Of a DNA stretch of 64,000 nucleotides, positions 39,570 through 50,695 are shown piece after piece. Origin of the DNA: Gammaproteobacteria bacterium 42_54_T18 (GTDB taxonomy: Bacteria; Pseudomonadota; Gammaproteobacteria; Pseudomonadales; Ketobacteraceae). The position numbers and the translations under genes are program-made. The DNA is taken from assembly GCA_002163245.1 (NCBI GenBank), contig MAAL01000021.1:1-64000 (forward strand), read 5' to 3'. Positions within the stretch are counted from its first letter, which is position 1. Each line of letters starts with the position of its first letter. Under the pieces are notes generated by a model that was not told the DNA's origin, ran no database searches, and saw only the letters and a list, made by a program, of their open reading frames with translations.

Positions 39570-41276
39570 ATGGATATCCAACGAACTCTTCTTATTATTG
39601 GCCTCGCCGTCGTATCTTACCTGATGATTTTACAGTGGCAGGAAGATTACGGGCAAAACGCAACAATTAACGCAGCACAAAACAACTCACAAAGTTATCC
39701 ACAGCGTGAAACGACTAATCCCGTGTCCGTAACAAGTATTCCAGAAGCAGTTTCTGTATCTGAAGATATACCTGTAGCGCAACAAGACATACTTCAAGCC
39801 GTTGAACTGGATGTTGCTGAAGTTATTAGTACGGAACTAATTTCAATTGAAACAGATGTCTTATCGCTAAAAATTGACCCTGTGGGTGGGGATATTGTTT
39901 CTGTCAACTTGCTTGAATACCCTGTATCTGTTGAGCAGCCCGATATCCCGTTTCAATTATTGAATCGTACTTCTGAGCATACCTACATCGCACAAAGTGG
40001 ATTGATTGGTGCAAAAGGTACTGATAAAGCGGGGAAGCCTAGACCCTTATATCGTTCAGAGTCGCAGTCTTATATATTAGGTGACAAAGAGACATTGGTT
40101 GTTGATATGTCTCTAACACAAGAAGATGGTGTGAAAATCACCAAACGCTTAACCTTCACCAAAGGTGAATATTTAGTCAACATGGATGTGATTGTTGATA
40201 ATGTTTCAAATGAAATGTGGTCAGCCCAGTTATTTGCCCAGATAAAACGTGATGGAAGCTCAGATCCTGGCTTAGATACCAGTGGTTTTGGGTTGCCAAC
40301 ATTTATAGGCGGCGCTTATTGGGATCAAGATAAACCTTACAATAAGAAAACGTTTGATGATTTTATTGATGAACCATTAAATAAAGAGATTCCGGGTGGT
40401 TGGCTTGCATTTATCCAACATTATTTTATGAGTGCTTGGGTTCCTGATCAGTCGATGAAAATGCGATATCAAACGCGTATAACCCCAGATCACTTTATTA
40501 TCAGCTACATGACACCTGTTAAGAATGTGAATGCGGGTGATCAATATACTTTCAGTAACCGTTTTTATGCGGGTCCTAAAATATTAAAGAAGCTGGAAGA
40601 GATTGAACCTGAGAAAGGTTTAGATCTTGTTGTTGATTACGGTCCTTTGTTCTTTATATCCAAGCCCTTGTATTTATTGTTAAATTTTTATCACAGTTTA
40701 GTCGCAAACTGGGGTTTAGCGATTATCCTGCTTACTGTTACGGTTAAAGCGCTGTTTTTTCCATTATCTGCAGCGAGTTACCGTTCAATGGCAAATATGC
40801 GTCGCGTCACTCCAAAATTAACAGAGATTCGCGAGCGCCATGCAGATGATCGTCAAAAATTATCTCAAGAGATGATGAAGCTATATAAAGATGAGAAAAT
40901 TAACCCTCTTGGTGGTTGCTTACCAGTATTGATCCAAATGCCGGTTTTCTTAGCGTTGTATTGGGCATTGCTCGAAAGTGTTGAGTTGAGACAAGCGCCT
41001 TTCTTTGGCTGGATTCACGATTTATCAGTAATGGATCCGTACTTTGTATTGCCAATTATTATGGCAGGAAGTATGTTCTTCCAACAAATGCTGAACCCTG
41101 CACCACCCGATCCAATGCAAGCGAAAATGATGAAGATGATGCCGTTGGTTTTCGGAGTATTTTTCTTGTTCTTCCCAGCAGGTCTTGTTTTGTACTGGGT
41201 TACCAATAACTTGTTATCCATTGCGCAGCAGTGGCATATAACACGCGGTATTGAAAAAGCAGCAGAAGCTAAATAG
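39570..41276 (+). CDS. yidC: Membrane protein insertase YidC
   Basis: The 568-residue inner-membrane insertase has an N-terminal signal anchor (about residues 5-22), a large periplasmic beta-sandwich domain (about 60-340) and five conserved C-terminal helices (about 350-550) with LGGCLPVLIQMPVFLALYWA and the positively charged groove. Length is within the gram-negative range (540-570). A terminator follows at once, so it ends the rpmH operon. Confidence 0.98.
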   Translation: MDIQRTLLIIGLAVVSYLMILQWQEDYGQNATINAAQNNSQSYPQRETTNPVSVTSIPEAVSVSEDIPVAQQDILQAVELDVAEVISTELISIETDVLSLKIDPVGGDIVSVNLLEYPVSVEQPDIPFQLLNRTSEHTYIAQSGLIGAKGTDKAGKPRPLYRSESQSYILGDKETLVVDMSLTQEDGVKITKRLTFTKGEYLVNMDVIVDNVSNEMWSAQLFAQIKRDGSSDPGLDTSGFGLPTFIGGAYWDQDKPYNKKTFDDFIDEPLNKEIPGGWLAFIQHYFMSAWVPDQSMKMRYQTRITPDHFIISYMTPVKNVNAGDQYTFSNRFYAGPKILKKLEEIEPEKGLDLVVDYGPLFFISKPLYLLLNFYHSLVANWGLAIILLTVTVKALFFPLSAASYRSMANMRRVTPKLTEIRERHADDRQKLSQEMMKLYKDEKINPLGGCLPVLIQMPVFLALYWALLESVELRQAPFFGWIHDLSVMDPYFVLPIIMAGSMFFQQMLNPAPPDPMQAKMMKMMPLVFGVFFLFFPAGLVLYWVTNNLLSIAQQWHITRGIEKAAEAK

Positions 41277-41308
41277 AAAAAGGGCTCTTTAAGAGCCCTT
41301 TTTTTTGC
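41277..41308 (+). terminator. Rho-independent terminator after yidC
   Basis: GGGCTCTTTAAGAGCCC forms a 7-bp stem flanked by A-rich and T8 tracts immediately after the yidC stop codon. Confidence 0.92.
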
Positions 41309-41357
41309 ATGATTTTTTAGAAGATAGTCGAAAACCAGTAAAGAAGAGCCGTTAACT

Positions 41358-42791
41358 ATGAATGATGTCCTCCACTCAACCGATACGATCGCTGCACAAG
41401 CAACACCAGCAGGCCGAGGTGGGGTGGGCATTATTCGAATCTCCGGAAAAAAATCCAGTGATATCGCGTTACAACTAATTCAGCAACAAAAAACCTTTAA
41501 ACCTCGCTTTGCTCATTTCCATCAATTTCTAGATAGTAATCAAGAAGTTATTGATGAAGGTTTGATATTGTTTTTCCCTGGACCAAACTCTTTTACAGGT
41601 GAAGATGTTATTGAGCTACAAGGCCATGGTGGTCCAGTAGTAATTAATAGTTTGTTAAACCGTGTGTTAAATCTTGGTGCTCGAATGGCTAATCCAGGGG
41701 AGTTTTCAGAACGAGCATTTTTGAATGATAAATTGGACCTGGCTCAGGCAGAAGCGATTGCTGATCTTATTGATAGTTCATCAGAACAAGCGGCTCGATG
41801 TGCAATTCGATCATTAAATGGAGCATTCTCTGATCATATTAATGTGCTGGTTGAACAAGTTATTAATTTGCGATTATACGTTGAAGCAGCGATTGACTTT
41901 CCGGAAGAAGAAATTGATTTTTTAGCGGACGGTAAGGTAGCTGGTGATTTACAGTCGATTATTGATCAATTAGATGCTGTATTTAAAGAAGCTAACCGTG
42001 GTGTATTGTTAAAAGAAGGTATGAAGGTTGTACTAGCGGGTCGGCCAAACGCAGGAAAGTCTAGTTTACTCAATGCTCTAGCGGGAAGAGATACCGCAAT
42101 TGTTACTGATATCGCCGGAACAACGCGGGATTTGTTAAGAGAACATATTCATATTGATGGAATGCCATTACATATTATCGATACCGCAGGTTTACGGGAA
42201 AGTCCTGATGCCATCGAGAAAGAAGGCATTCGACGAGCTTGGACTGAAATTAAGGAAGCTGACCGTGTGCTTTTGTTAGTGGACGCAGCGGATGTGCAAG
42301 AGGGTGATATCAATACGTTATGGCCGGAGTTTTTTGCAGAATTGCCCGATTTAAGCAAAGTTATTGTGGTCCGAAATAAAATTGATAAAACTGATGAAAC
42401 ACATGGCGTTTCTGAGCCTTGTTTATCGAATACTGTGAATGACCCAAACGACGATTTTTCAACAACGTCATCGACAGAATTTCCCACAATAAGATTGTCC
42501 GCTAAGCATGGAGAGGGTGTGGATGAGTTGAGAGAATATCTTAAAAATGTCATGGGGTATCAATCAGCGATGGAAGGAGGGTTTACAGCAAGGCAGCGTC
42601 ACTTAGAAGCATTGAAGCAAGCGAAGTTCTACTTGGTTGTAGGGCAAACTCAGCTTATTGAAAATGGAGCAGGTGAATTGTTGGCAGAGGATTTGCGGAT
42701 GTCGCAAAACAACCTTAGTGAGATAACGGGTGAGTTTACCCCTGATGATTTGTTAGGCAGGATATTTTCTAGTTTCTGTATAGGTAAATAA
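41358..42791 (+). CDS. mnmE: tRNA modification GTPase MnmE
   Basis: The 477-residue protein forms, with MnmG, the 5-carboxymethylaminomethyl modification of wobble uridines. The N-terminal folate-binding domain opens with [21 protein letters not shown]. The G domain starts near residue 227 ([16 protein letters not shown]), with G2/G3 DIAGTTRD and DTAGLR and G4 NKID. The chain ends with the catalytic-type FCIGK motif. The segment between G4 and G5 carries a Ser/Thr/Asp-rich stretch of about 30 residues, longer than usual. Confidence 0.98.
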   Translation: MNDVLHSTDTIAAQATPAGRGGVGIIRISGKKSSDIALQLIQQQKTFKPRFAHFHQFLDSNQEVIDEGLILFFPGPNSFTGEDVIELQGHGGPVVINSLLNRVLNLGARMANPGEFSERAFLNDKLDLAQAEAIADLIDSSSEQAARCAIRSLNGAFSDHINVLVEQVINLRLYVEAAIDFPEEEIDFLADGKVAGDLQSIIDQLDAVFKEANRGVLLKEGMKVVLAGRPNAGKSSLLNALAGRDTAIVTDIAGTTRDLLREHIHIDGMPLHIIDTAGLRESPDAIEKEGIRRAWTEIKEADRVLLLVDAADVQEGDINTLWPEFFAELPDLSKVIVVRNKIDKTDETHGVSEPCLSNTVNDPNDDFSTTSSTEFPTIRLSAKHGEGVDELREYLKNVMGYQSAMEGGFTARQRHLEALKQAKFYLVVGQTQLIENGAGELLAEDLRMSQNNLSEITGEFTPDDLLGRIFSSFCIGK

Positions 42792-42975
42792 GGTTATTCA
42801 TGCGTGGTGAGTACTTACTACAGTATTATGTTAAATAGGGAACAATAATACTGCTAATTTACGTTATAGATTGTCCAATAAATGTACAAACTCTTTTATT
42901 TATCTATTAACTCCTTATACTTGCGGCCACGGTCGGTTTTGCCCAATAGAACATTGTTTTTTGTGAGGTTAAGTA

Positions 42976-44871
42976 GTGGATTATCCTAAGCGTTATGGAG
43001 TTATTGTCATCGGTGGAGGCCATGCAGGTTGTGAGGCCGCATTAGCATCCGCACGAATGGGTGTCGAAACATTATTGTTAACCCATAACATAGAAACTCT
43101 CGGACAGATGTCCTGTAATCCCGCTATCGGTGGAATCGGAAAAAGCCATCTTGTTAAAGAAATTGATGCTCTTGGTGGTGTCATGGCTAGAGCTACGGAT
43201 AAAGCAGGTATTCAATATCGAGTACTTAACTCTAGAAAGGGTCCCGCTGTTCGTGCCACCCGCGCACAAGCCGACAGAATATTATACAAAGCAGCAGTTC
43301 GTCATACGCTAGAAAATCAAACGTGTCTGGATATTTTCCAACAATCGGCAGATGACCTGATTATGGAAGGTGAAAAAGCTCAAGGTGTTATCACCAATAT
43401 GGGCGTGCGATTTCATTCTGATACCGTAGTGATTACGGCGGGTACCTTTTTGGGTGGACTTATCCACATAGGTATGGAAAGTCACAGCGGGGGCCGAGCC
43501 GGAGATCCACCTTCTATTGCACTTGCTCGACGCCTTAGAGAAATGCCGTTTAGAGTCGATCGGCTAAAGACCGGAACACCACCTCGAATTGACGCTCGAA
43601 GCGTAGACTTTTCCAAGATGGAAGAACAACCTGGGGATAACATTACCCCTGTTATGTCTTTTTGGGGTAATGGAGATGATCAACCTGAGCAAATTTCCTG
43701 TTATATCACCCATACTAACGAAAAGACCCACGATATTATCCGTGCGGGCTTAGACCGCTCCCCAATGTATACCGGTGTAATCGAGGGAATAGGGCCTCGT
43801 TATTGTCCATCCATAGAAGACAAAATTCACCGTTTTGCCGATAAAACCTCGCACCAGATCTTTGTTGAACCGGAAGGGCTAACAACTCATGAGTTATACC
43901 CAAATGGTATTTCCACTAGCCTGCCGTTTGATGTTCAACTTGATCTTGTACATTCTATGGTTGGGTTAGAAAATGCACATATCACCCGTCCCGGTTATGC
44001 GATTGAATACGATTATTTTAACCCACAGGATTTACGATACAGCTTAGAAACCAAATTTGTTGAAGGTCTCTATTTTGCTGGGCAAATTAATGGAACAACT
44101 GGATATGAAGAAGCAGGGGCTCAAGGTTTGTTAGCAGGGTTAAACGCAGCTCTTCGCTCACAAGAAAAAGAAGCTTGGACACCACGCCGCGATGAAGCCT
44201 ATCTTGGAGTATTGGTTGACGATCTTATCAGTATGGGAACCCGTGAACCCTATCGAATGTTCACCAGTAGAGCAGAATATCGTCTGATATTAAGAGAAGA
44301 TAACGCAGATATCCGTCTTACTGCAAAAGGCAGAGAATTAGGTTTAATCAACGACACGCTCTGGCAGAAATTCTCAGAAAAAACAGAAGCCATTGAAAAA
44401 GAAACCCAACGTATGAAAAACACTTGGGTTCAACCGGGTTCTGAAATAGCCAAAAAGCTAAACAAGCATGTTGAACGCCCACTAGCTCGGGAATATTCCC
44501 TTATGGAATTAATGCGACGACCAGAGTTGGACTTTAAAAAGATTGCAGAAGTAACAGGGGAAAATGATGTTACAGATGTTGTTGCTGAACAAGTAGAAAT
44601 TGCCGCTAAATATGAAGGTTACATAAGCCGCCAGCTAGATGACATTGAAAAGCTAAAACGTAACGAATCCATGAAATTACCTACAGATATAGATTATGGC
44701 AAAATAAAAGGCCTATCTAACGAAGTAAAACAAAAACTTGTGGAATGCAAACCTGAAACGTTAGGTCAAGCGTCCCGGATTCAAGGTGTTACACCTGCTG
44801 CGGTATCATTGTTATTGATCTCACTAAAGAAACATCGTGGCGCGAGACCTTTAGTAACTGAGTTAAAATAG
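42976..44871 (+). CDS. mnmG: tRNA uridine 5-carboxymethylaminomethyl modification enzyme MnmG (GidA)
   Basis: The 631-residue FAD protein is the partner of MnmE. It starts with the dinucleotide motif [19 protein letters not shown] (about 10-28) and contains the conserved [17 protein letters not shown], the Cys-containing segment [11 protein letters not shown] and the C-terminal [10 protein letters not shown] and SRAEYRL motifs. It begins with GTG at 42976, after GAGGTTAAG. It is separated from mnmE by 184 bp that I read as a promoter region. Repeat copy C follows. Confidence 0.98.
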   Translation: MDYPKRYGVIVIGGGHAGCEAALASARMGVETLLLTHNIETLGQMSCNPAIGGIGKSHLVKEIDALGGVMARATDKAGIQYRVLNSRKGPAVRATRAQADRILYKAAVRHTLENQTCLDIFQQSADDLIMEGEKAQGVITNMGVRFHSDTVVITAGTFLGGLIHIGMESHSGGRAGDPPSIALARRLREMPFRVDRLKTGTPPRIDARSVDFSKMEEQPGDNITPVMSFWGNGDDQPEQISCYITHTNEKTHDIIRAGLDRSPMYTGVIEGIGPRYCPSIEDKIHRFADKTSHQIFVEPEGLTTHELYPNGISTSLPFDVQLDLVHSMVGLENAHITRPGYAIEYDYFNPQDLRYSLETKFVEGLYFAGQINGTTGYEEAGAQGLLAGLNAALRSQEKEAWTPRRDEAYLGVLVDDLISMGTREPYRMFTSRAEYRLILREDNADIRLTAKGRELGLINDTLWQKFSEKTEAIEKETQRMKNTWVQPGSEIAKKLNKHVERPLAREYSLMELMRRPELDFKKIAEVTGENDVTDVVAEQVEIAAKYEGYISRQLDDIEKLKRNESMKLPTDIDYGKIKGLSNEVKQKLVECKPETLGQASRIQGVTPAAVSLLLISLKKHRGARPLVTELK

Positions 44872-44919
44872 AAAAAAAGTAACCCAAACTATTTAGATTC
44901 CAATGATATTAGCTGTATG

Positions 44920-45049
44920 CGATAAGCGCTGTGTTGCTAATAAGTGTTTAGAAATCGCAAATGATAGCATCCATGGGTGCTCAACTGCGGCGTCCTTGCC
45001 GCAGGTGTTTCTGAACCCTTATTACAACGCTGGCGTACTCCTAGATCCG
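44920..45049. repeat. Dispersed palindromic repeat, copy C
   Basis: AATAAGTGTTTAGAAA (44939-44954) and TTTCTGAACCCTTATT (45008-45023) pair with two mismatches. The core GCGGCGTCCTTGCCGC (with CATCCATGGGTGC before it) is the reverse complement of the core in copies A and B, so here the centre is inverted relative to the AGATCCG edge (45043-45049). It lies between mnmG and rsmG. Confidence 0.7.
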
Positions 45050-45088
45050 CAATAATCCTAGTCAAAAAGTACAGAGTAAAGAACCAAA

Positions 45089-45781
45089 ATGATACTAGAC
45101 CGAGCCCCCCTAGAACGAGATTTAGCCAAAGGCATAGAACAACTAGCCATCTCAGTGACTACGGAACAAAAAACGCTACTCCTCGATTACCTAATGCTTC
45201 TAGTGAAATGGAACAAAGCTTACAATCTAACTTCTATTAGAAACCCCCAACAAATGGTAATTCGGCATCTACTCGACAGCCTAGTACTTGTACCAGCGTT
45301 TTTTGACGAAGAAATTATAGGAAAAACCGGTAACAGTAACTTTCTAGACGTAGGAACCGGTGCCGGAATACCAGGGTTACCACTATCTATCATGTTCCCA
45401 GAAAAACAATTCACTTTACTAGACAGTAACGGGAAAAAAACACGCTTTCTGATACAGGTAAAAACGGAATTAGCCAGACAAAATGTCGAAGTCGCAAAAA
45501 GTCGTATTGAGTCCTTTGCACCGAAACAAAAGATAGATACAATTTTCTGTCGAGCATTTTCATCACTACCGGATTTTGTGAGCGGAGTAGAGCATTTAAT
45601 GACCGAAAATACCCGGTTGCTCGCCATGAAAGGAGTGATACCTGAAGAAGAGCTGGAAATGCTCCCATCTACAATCAACGTAGAAAAAATTGTGCCATTA
45701 GATGTGCCTGGTCTCGATGAAGAGCGACATCTTATAGTTCTAACAAGACAATATCCGACCAACGATACTCAAGGAGAATAA
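45089..45781 (+). CDS. rsmG: 16S rRNA (guanine-527-N7) methyltransferase
   Basis: The 230-residue SAM-dependent methyltransferase modifies G527 of 16S rRNA; loss gives low-level streptomycin resistance in other bacteria. The family segments KWNKAYNLTSIR, HLLDSL, and the SAM-binding FLDVGTGAGIPGLPLSI are present. It lies between mnmG and parA as usual, and parA begins 2 bp after its stop codon. Confidence 0.97.
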   Translation: MILDRAPLERDLAKGIEQLAISVTTEQKTLLLDYLMLLVKWNKAYNLTSIRNPQQMVIRHLLDSLVLVPAFFDEEIIGKTGNSNFLDVGTGAGIPGLPLSIMFPEKQFTLLDSNGKKTRFLIQVKTELARQNVEVAKSRIESFAPKQKIDTIFCRAFSSLPDFVSGVEHLMTENTRLLAMKGVIPEEELEMLPSTINVEKIVPLDVPGLDEERHLIVLTRQYPTNDTQGE

Positions 45782-45783
45782 CT

Positions 45784-46578
45784 GTGGGTAAGGTGCTATC
45801 AATTGCAAACCAAAAAGGTGGTGTGGGGAAAACCACAACATCGGTCAACCTTGCCGCATCATTAGTAGCGACTAAACGTAAAGTGTTACTTATTGATTTG
45901 GATCCGCAAGGCAACGCGACCATGGGATGTGGTATCGATAAACATGCCGTTGAAGCATCTATTTATGATGTACTTGTGGATAAAATGGCAATATCAGAGG
46001 TAAGAGTAACCACTGAATCTGGTGTTGATCTGATTCCTGCAAATGGAGATTTAACTGCTGCAGAAATTGAATTGTTAAGTGTTGAAGGCAAAGAACGCCG
46101 AATGACGGAAGCCTTGGAAGGGTATCGAACAGAATACGATTTTATATTGATCGACTGTCCCCCATCACTCAATATGCTTACGGTGAATTCACTAAGTGCG
46201 TCGGATGCCGTAGTGATCCCTATGCAGTGTGAGTATTATGCCCTTGAAGGTTTATCCGCATTGTTAGATACCATTGAAATGATTCGAAATGCACTAAACC
46301 CTCGACTCGAAATCGATGGATTGTTACGTACGATGTACGACCCAAGAAATGCATTAAGCAACCAAGTATCATCACAGTTAACGGAACACTTTGGTGAAAA
46401 GGTTTACCGAACGATTATACCGAGAAATGTTCGATTGGCAGAAGCACCAAGCCACGGGTTGCCAGCACTTCTTTATGATAAAAAGTCTCGAGGAGCAGTA
46501 TCGTATTTAGCGCTTGCCGGAGAAATGATTCGTCGGGCAGAAAAACAAGTAATAAAAACCGAACCTGAAACAGCGTAG
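45784..46578 (+). CDS. parA: Chromosome partitioning ATPase ParA (Soj)
   Basis: The 264-residue P-loop ATPase positions origins with ParB. It has the deviant Walker A KGGVGKTT near residue 11, Walker B LIDLDPQGNAT and the switch segment FILIDCPPSL. It starts with GTG at 45784, 2 bp after rsmG. There is no N-terminal DNA-binding extension, so it is the chromosomal (type Ib-like) form. parB follows 165 bp downstream. Confidence 0.97.
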   Translation: MGKVLSIANQKGGVGKTTTSVNLAASLVATKRKVLLIDLDPQGNATMGCGIDKHAVEASIYDVLVDKMAISEVRVTTESGVDLIPANGDLTAAEIELLSVEGKERRMTEALEGYRTEYDFILIDCPPSLNMLTVNSLSASDAVVIPMQCEYYALEGLSALLDTIEMIRNALNPRLEIDGLLRTMYDPRNALSNQVSSQLTEHFGEKVYRTIIPRNVRLAEAPSHGLPALLYDKKSRGAVSYLALAGEMIRRAEKQVIKTEPETA

Positions 46579-46743
46579 CGGTTTTTGTGTACGTTTTGAA
46601 TTCAACGATAGAATTGTTGTGAGTTATTGAGCGAACCACCAGTCGGTGATAGATTGGTCGACTTCGGATTGTGCTCTTTTAAACTACCCAACAGCAATTG
46701 AATAAATCATCACCATTAAAATAAAAAGGTTAAGGAACACTTT

Positions 46744-47658
46744 ATGGCAGCTAAGAAAAAGGGATTAGGACGCGGGCTAGAAGCGCTAATCGGCGGCTCC
46801 GCAGCAATGCCAAAATCCGAAGTGTCGATTAACCCAGTTATGGCAGGGTCGAAAGTGGCCGAAAGTAGTAATGAAACGGCTGCCGATGGTGAGCTACGTC
46901 ATATCCCTGTGGAGTTTCTGGAACGCGGACGATTTCAACCTCGGGGGGATATTGACCCAGCTGCATTAGAGGAGTTATCGGAGTCAATTAAAGCTCAAGG
47001 TGTGATGCAACCTATTGTTGTGCGGCCGGTTTCAGCGAAAAATTTTGAAATCATTGCCGGAGAGCGACGTTGGAGAGCAAGCCAATTAGCAGGCCTTGAT
47101 AAGATACCTTGTATTGTTAGAGATGTTCCCGATGAAGCAGCCATTGCGATGGCACTTATTGAAAATATTCAACGGGAAGACCTTAATCCTATTGAAGAAG
47201 CCGTTGCACTACAGAGATTACAGGATGAATTTGAGTTAACTCACCAGCAAGTAGCTGAAGCGGTGGGTAAATCCCGTACTACAGTTACCAACTTGTTACG
47301 CTTAACAACATTAAGCTCAGAAGCTAAAAAAATGTTAGAGCATGGTGACTTGGAAATGGGTCATGCAAGAGCAATTTTAACGTTAGACCCTTTGAAACAA
47401 ACCGAGGCGGCGCGAGCAATTTCTTCTAAAGGTTTATCGGTTCGTCAAGCTGAAGCACTGGTTCGCCGGATGCAGGCGGAAGTTACAGCAAAACCAGATG
47501 ATAAGATTGATCCTGATGTTCGACAGCTCCAGGATGGCTTGTCACAAATGTTAGGGGCGCCCGTTATGATCCAACATAGTGCCAAAGGGAAAGGTAAGCT
47601 GGTTATTAAATATTCGAGTTTAGATGAATTGGATGGGATATTGGCCCATATTAAGTAA
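46744..47658 (+). CDS. parB: Chromosome partitioning protein ParB (Spo0J)
   Basis: The 304-residue CTPase clamp loads on parS and spreads. The N-terminus carries the ParA-contact segment (KKKGLGRGLEALIGG). The ParB/Srx domain has the GERRWRA box (about residues 103-109) and ENIQREDLNPIEEA. A helix-turn-helix follows (HQQVAEAVGKSRTTVTNLLR, about 175-194), and a C-terminal dimerisation domain closes the chain. Two perfect target parS sites are present in recF, 12 kb away. Confidence 0.97.
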   Translation: MAAKKKGLGRGLEALIGGSAAMPKSEVSINPVMAGSKVAESSNETAADGELRHIPVEFLERGRFQPRGDIDPAALEELSESIKAQGVMQPIVVRPVSAKNFEIIAGERRWRASQLAGLDKIPCIVRDVPDEAAIAMALIENIQREDLNPIEEAVALQRLQDEFELTHQQVAEAVGKSRTTVTNLLRLTTLSSEAKKMLEHGDLEMGHARAILTLDPLKQTEAARAISSKGLSVRQAEALVRRMQAEVTAKPDDKIDPDVRQLQDGLSQMLGAPVMIQHSAKGKGKLVIKYSSLDELDGILAHIK

Positions 47659-47845
47659 TCGATTTTAAAAAGAGGTAGTAATAGAGCTATAGACAAATGC
47701 TCTGTGGTGGTGCGAAATTCATCTGAAAATAAAGATGAGATATCAAGTTTTTTCAAAGCCTACTTGAAAAGATGAAAATAAACGCATTATGACTTATTGG
47801 TTGCACGAAAAACGCCCAAAAATTTAATTGATGCCCTAATACTGG

Positions 47846-47874
47846 TTGCTAGTATCGTTTAGAATCACTATAAT
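47846..47874 (+). promoter_or_regulatory. Promoter of the ATP synthase operon
   Basis: TTGCTA (47846-47851), a 17-bp spacer and a perfect TATAAT (47869-47874) lie 71 bp upstream of atpI, in the 286-bp gap after parB. I see no strong terminator for parB in that gap. Confidence 0.7.
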
Positions 47875-47944
47875 TTGCCCCGCCTCAGACTGCCCCCTCT
47901 TGGGTGGGTTAACGAAGCTTGATAAAAAGTAATGGTGAAAAGTA

Positions 47945-48349
47945 GTGACAAAACCTAGAGCGTTAAACGATCGCTCCTTGGCCTACCGGGTTGTTGGAAC
48001 ACAAGCAACAATCGCGACACTATTTCCTTTACTGTTTCTTTTTATGAGTTTAGATGCTGTTATTTGCGCCATTATTGGCGGTTGGATAGCAACTCTATCA
48101 AATGCATATTTTGCATTTCAGGCATTTCGCTACTCCGGTGCACGTGCCGCGAGTCAAATGGTGAAATCGTTTCAACGAGGTGAAAGTGGCAAATTTGTCA
48201 TTACGATTGTGTTAATGTTGGTGGCCTATCGGCATGTACCCGCATTACAAATCAAAGAAAATGTATTAGCGATGTTTGCAGGATTTATCGCGGTATTAAT
48301 GGTGTCTTGGTTGGCTCCTTTATTTACCAAAGAAACATCGTTTAAATGA
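47945..48349 (+). CDS. atpI: ATP synthase protein I
   Basis: The 134-residue membrane protein has four hydrophobic helices and the usual position ahead of atpB. AtpI proteins help assemble the c-ring and may aid ion supply. It begins with GTG at 47945. The sequence is weakly conserved in the family, so the call rests on topology and operon position. Confidence 0.85.
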   Translation: MTKPRALNDRSLAYRVVGTQATIATLFPLLFLFMSLDAVICAIIGGWIATLSNAYFAFQAFRYSGARAASQMVKSFQRGESGKFVITIVLMLVAYRHVPALQIKENVLAMFAGFIAVLMVSWLAPLFTKETSFK

Positions 48350-48372
48350 ATAAACTATAGCCCAAACAGTGA

Positions 48373-49218
<846 letters not shown>

Positions 49219-49318
49219 AATAAATGATCACTAATGGCGACACATTTCAGATTAATATCCAATAATGTGTCGTTATAGAAAAGCTTTACCCGTTTTACAA
49301 TCTCAATCTTAAACTTAA

Positions 49319-49588
<270 letters not shown>

Positions 49589-49637
49589 GCTTCGCTCGAA
49601 AAGTTACAACACACTTTAACGAGCAAGAGGACCTGGT

Positions 49638-50108
49638 ATGAATATTAATGCGACCATCATTGGTCAAGCAATATCCTTTGCGATCTTTGTTTTTTTCTGT
49701 CTTAAGTTTGTATGGCCACCATTAATCGCGGCCATGAATGAAAGAAAAGAAAAAATTGCTGCTGGACTGCAAGATGCAGATCAAGCTGCTGGAGATCTAG
49801 AGCTTGCGAAAGAAAAAGCTGCTCAGACGTTGCGTGAAGCAAAGCAACAAGCTGCTGAGTTAATTGAGCAAGCCAATAAGCGTGGAACACAGCTTATTGA
49901 TGAAGCAAAAGATCAAGCTCGCTCAGAAGGCGAGCGTCTTAAAGTAGCTGCACAAGGTGAAATAGAACAGGAAGTAAACCGTGCGAAAGAGTCATTACGC
50001 GCACAGGTTGCTGTTCTTGCCGTTGCAGGTGCTGAGAAGATCCTTAACACGTCTGTTGACCAGAGCGCTCATAGCGAAATGCTAGAGAAGCTCGCAGCAG
50101 AGCTATAA
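49638..50108 (+). CDS. atpF: F1Fo ATP synthase subunit b
   Basis: The 156-residue peripheral stalk subunit has one N-terminal membrane helix (about residues 5-25) and a long charged alpha-helix rich in Ala, Glu, Lys and Arg that dimerises as a right-handed coil. Length equals E. coli subunit b. It lies 49 bp after atpE and 11 bp before atpH. Confidence 0.97.
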   Translation: MNINATIIGQAISFAIFVFFCLKFVWPPLIAAMNERKEKIAAGLQDADQAAGDLELAKEKAAQTLREAKQQAAELIEQANKRGTQLIDEAKDQARSEGERLKVAAQGEIEQEVNRAKESLRAQVAVLAVAGAEKILNTSVDQSAHSEMLEKLAAEL

Positions 50109-50119
50109 CGGTAACGGAT

Positions 50120-50656
50120 ATGGCAGAACTAACGACAGTTGCTCGGCCCTACGCAAAAGCCGCTTTTCAGTTCGCTGAAGAGAAAGGGCAGTTAGCCGAG
50201 TGGTCTACGATGCTTTCTTTTACGGCCGCAGTTGTAGAAGACTCGGCAGTGGCTGAGATCCTTGACGATCCAAAACTGACAACTGATCAACAGTTGGATA
50301 TGTTTACGCAAGTATGTGCAGACCAGCTAGATGAAGGCGGCAAAAACTTTGTTGCCTTACTAGCCGGTAACAAGCGACTATCTGCGTTGTCAGCGATCTC
50401 TGAGCTTTATGAAATGCTCAAAGCCGAAAAAGAGCAGTCAGTAGACGTAAAGATCACCTCTGCATTTGAAGTCACCCCCGACCAAGTAACTAACTTGGCG
50501 GACGCCCTTAAAAAGCGTCTAGATCGGCAAGTGAATATCGAATCGGAAGTTGATCAATCTCTAATTGGTGGCCTGATTATACGTGCAGGCGACATCGTAA
50601 TTGACGGCTCTGTTCGCGGCAAACTCGCAAAGTTAGCCGAAACAATGAGTTCTTAA
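50120..50656 (+). CDS. atpH: F1Fo ATP synthase subunit delta
   Basis: The 178-residue protein links the peripheral stalk to the top of F1. The N-terminal six-helix domain starts ARPYAKAAFQFAEEKG, and the C-terminus has the conserved DQSLIGGLIIRAGDIVIDGS. It sits between atpF and atpA as usual. Confidence 0.97.
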   Translation: MAELTTVARPYAKAAFQFAEEKGQLAEWSTMLSFTAAVVEDSAVAEILDDPKLTTDQQLDMFTQVCADQLDEGGKNFVALLAGNKRLSALSAISELYEMLKAEKEQSVDVKITSAFEVTPDQVTNLADALKKRLDRQVNIESEVDQSLIGGLIIRAGDIVIDGSVRGKLAKLAETMSS

Positions 50657-50695
50657 CCGGACTTTTAACAGAGCTAGAGTATTGAGGATTTAAGC

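Noticed and set aside
39695-39703. Single TTATCCACA in yidC (others at about 43458 and 62213)
   Set aside because: These are isolated boxes inside coding sequence, compatible with chance or minor DnaA binding, and are not arranged as an origin.
45220-45762. 180-residue minus-strand frame opposite rsmG
   Set aside because: It is the shadow of a well-conserved gene and its product is Ser/Arg/Cys-rich without any domain.
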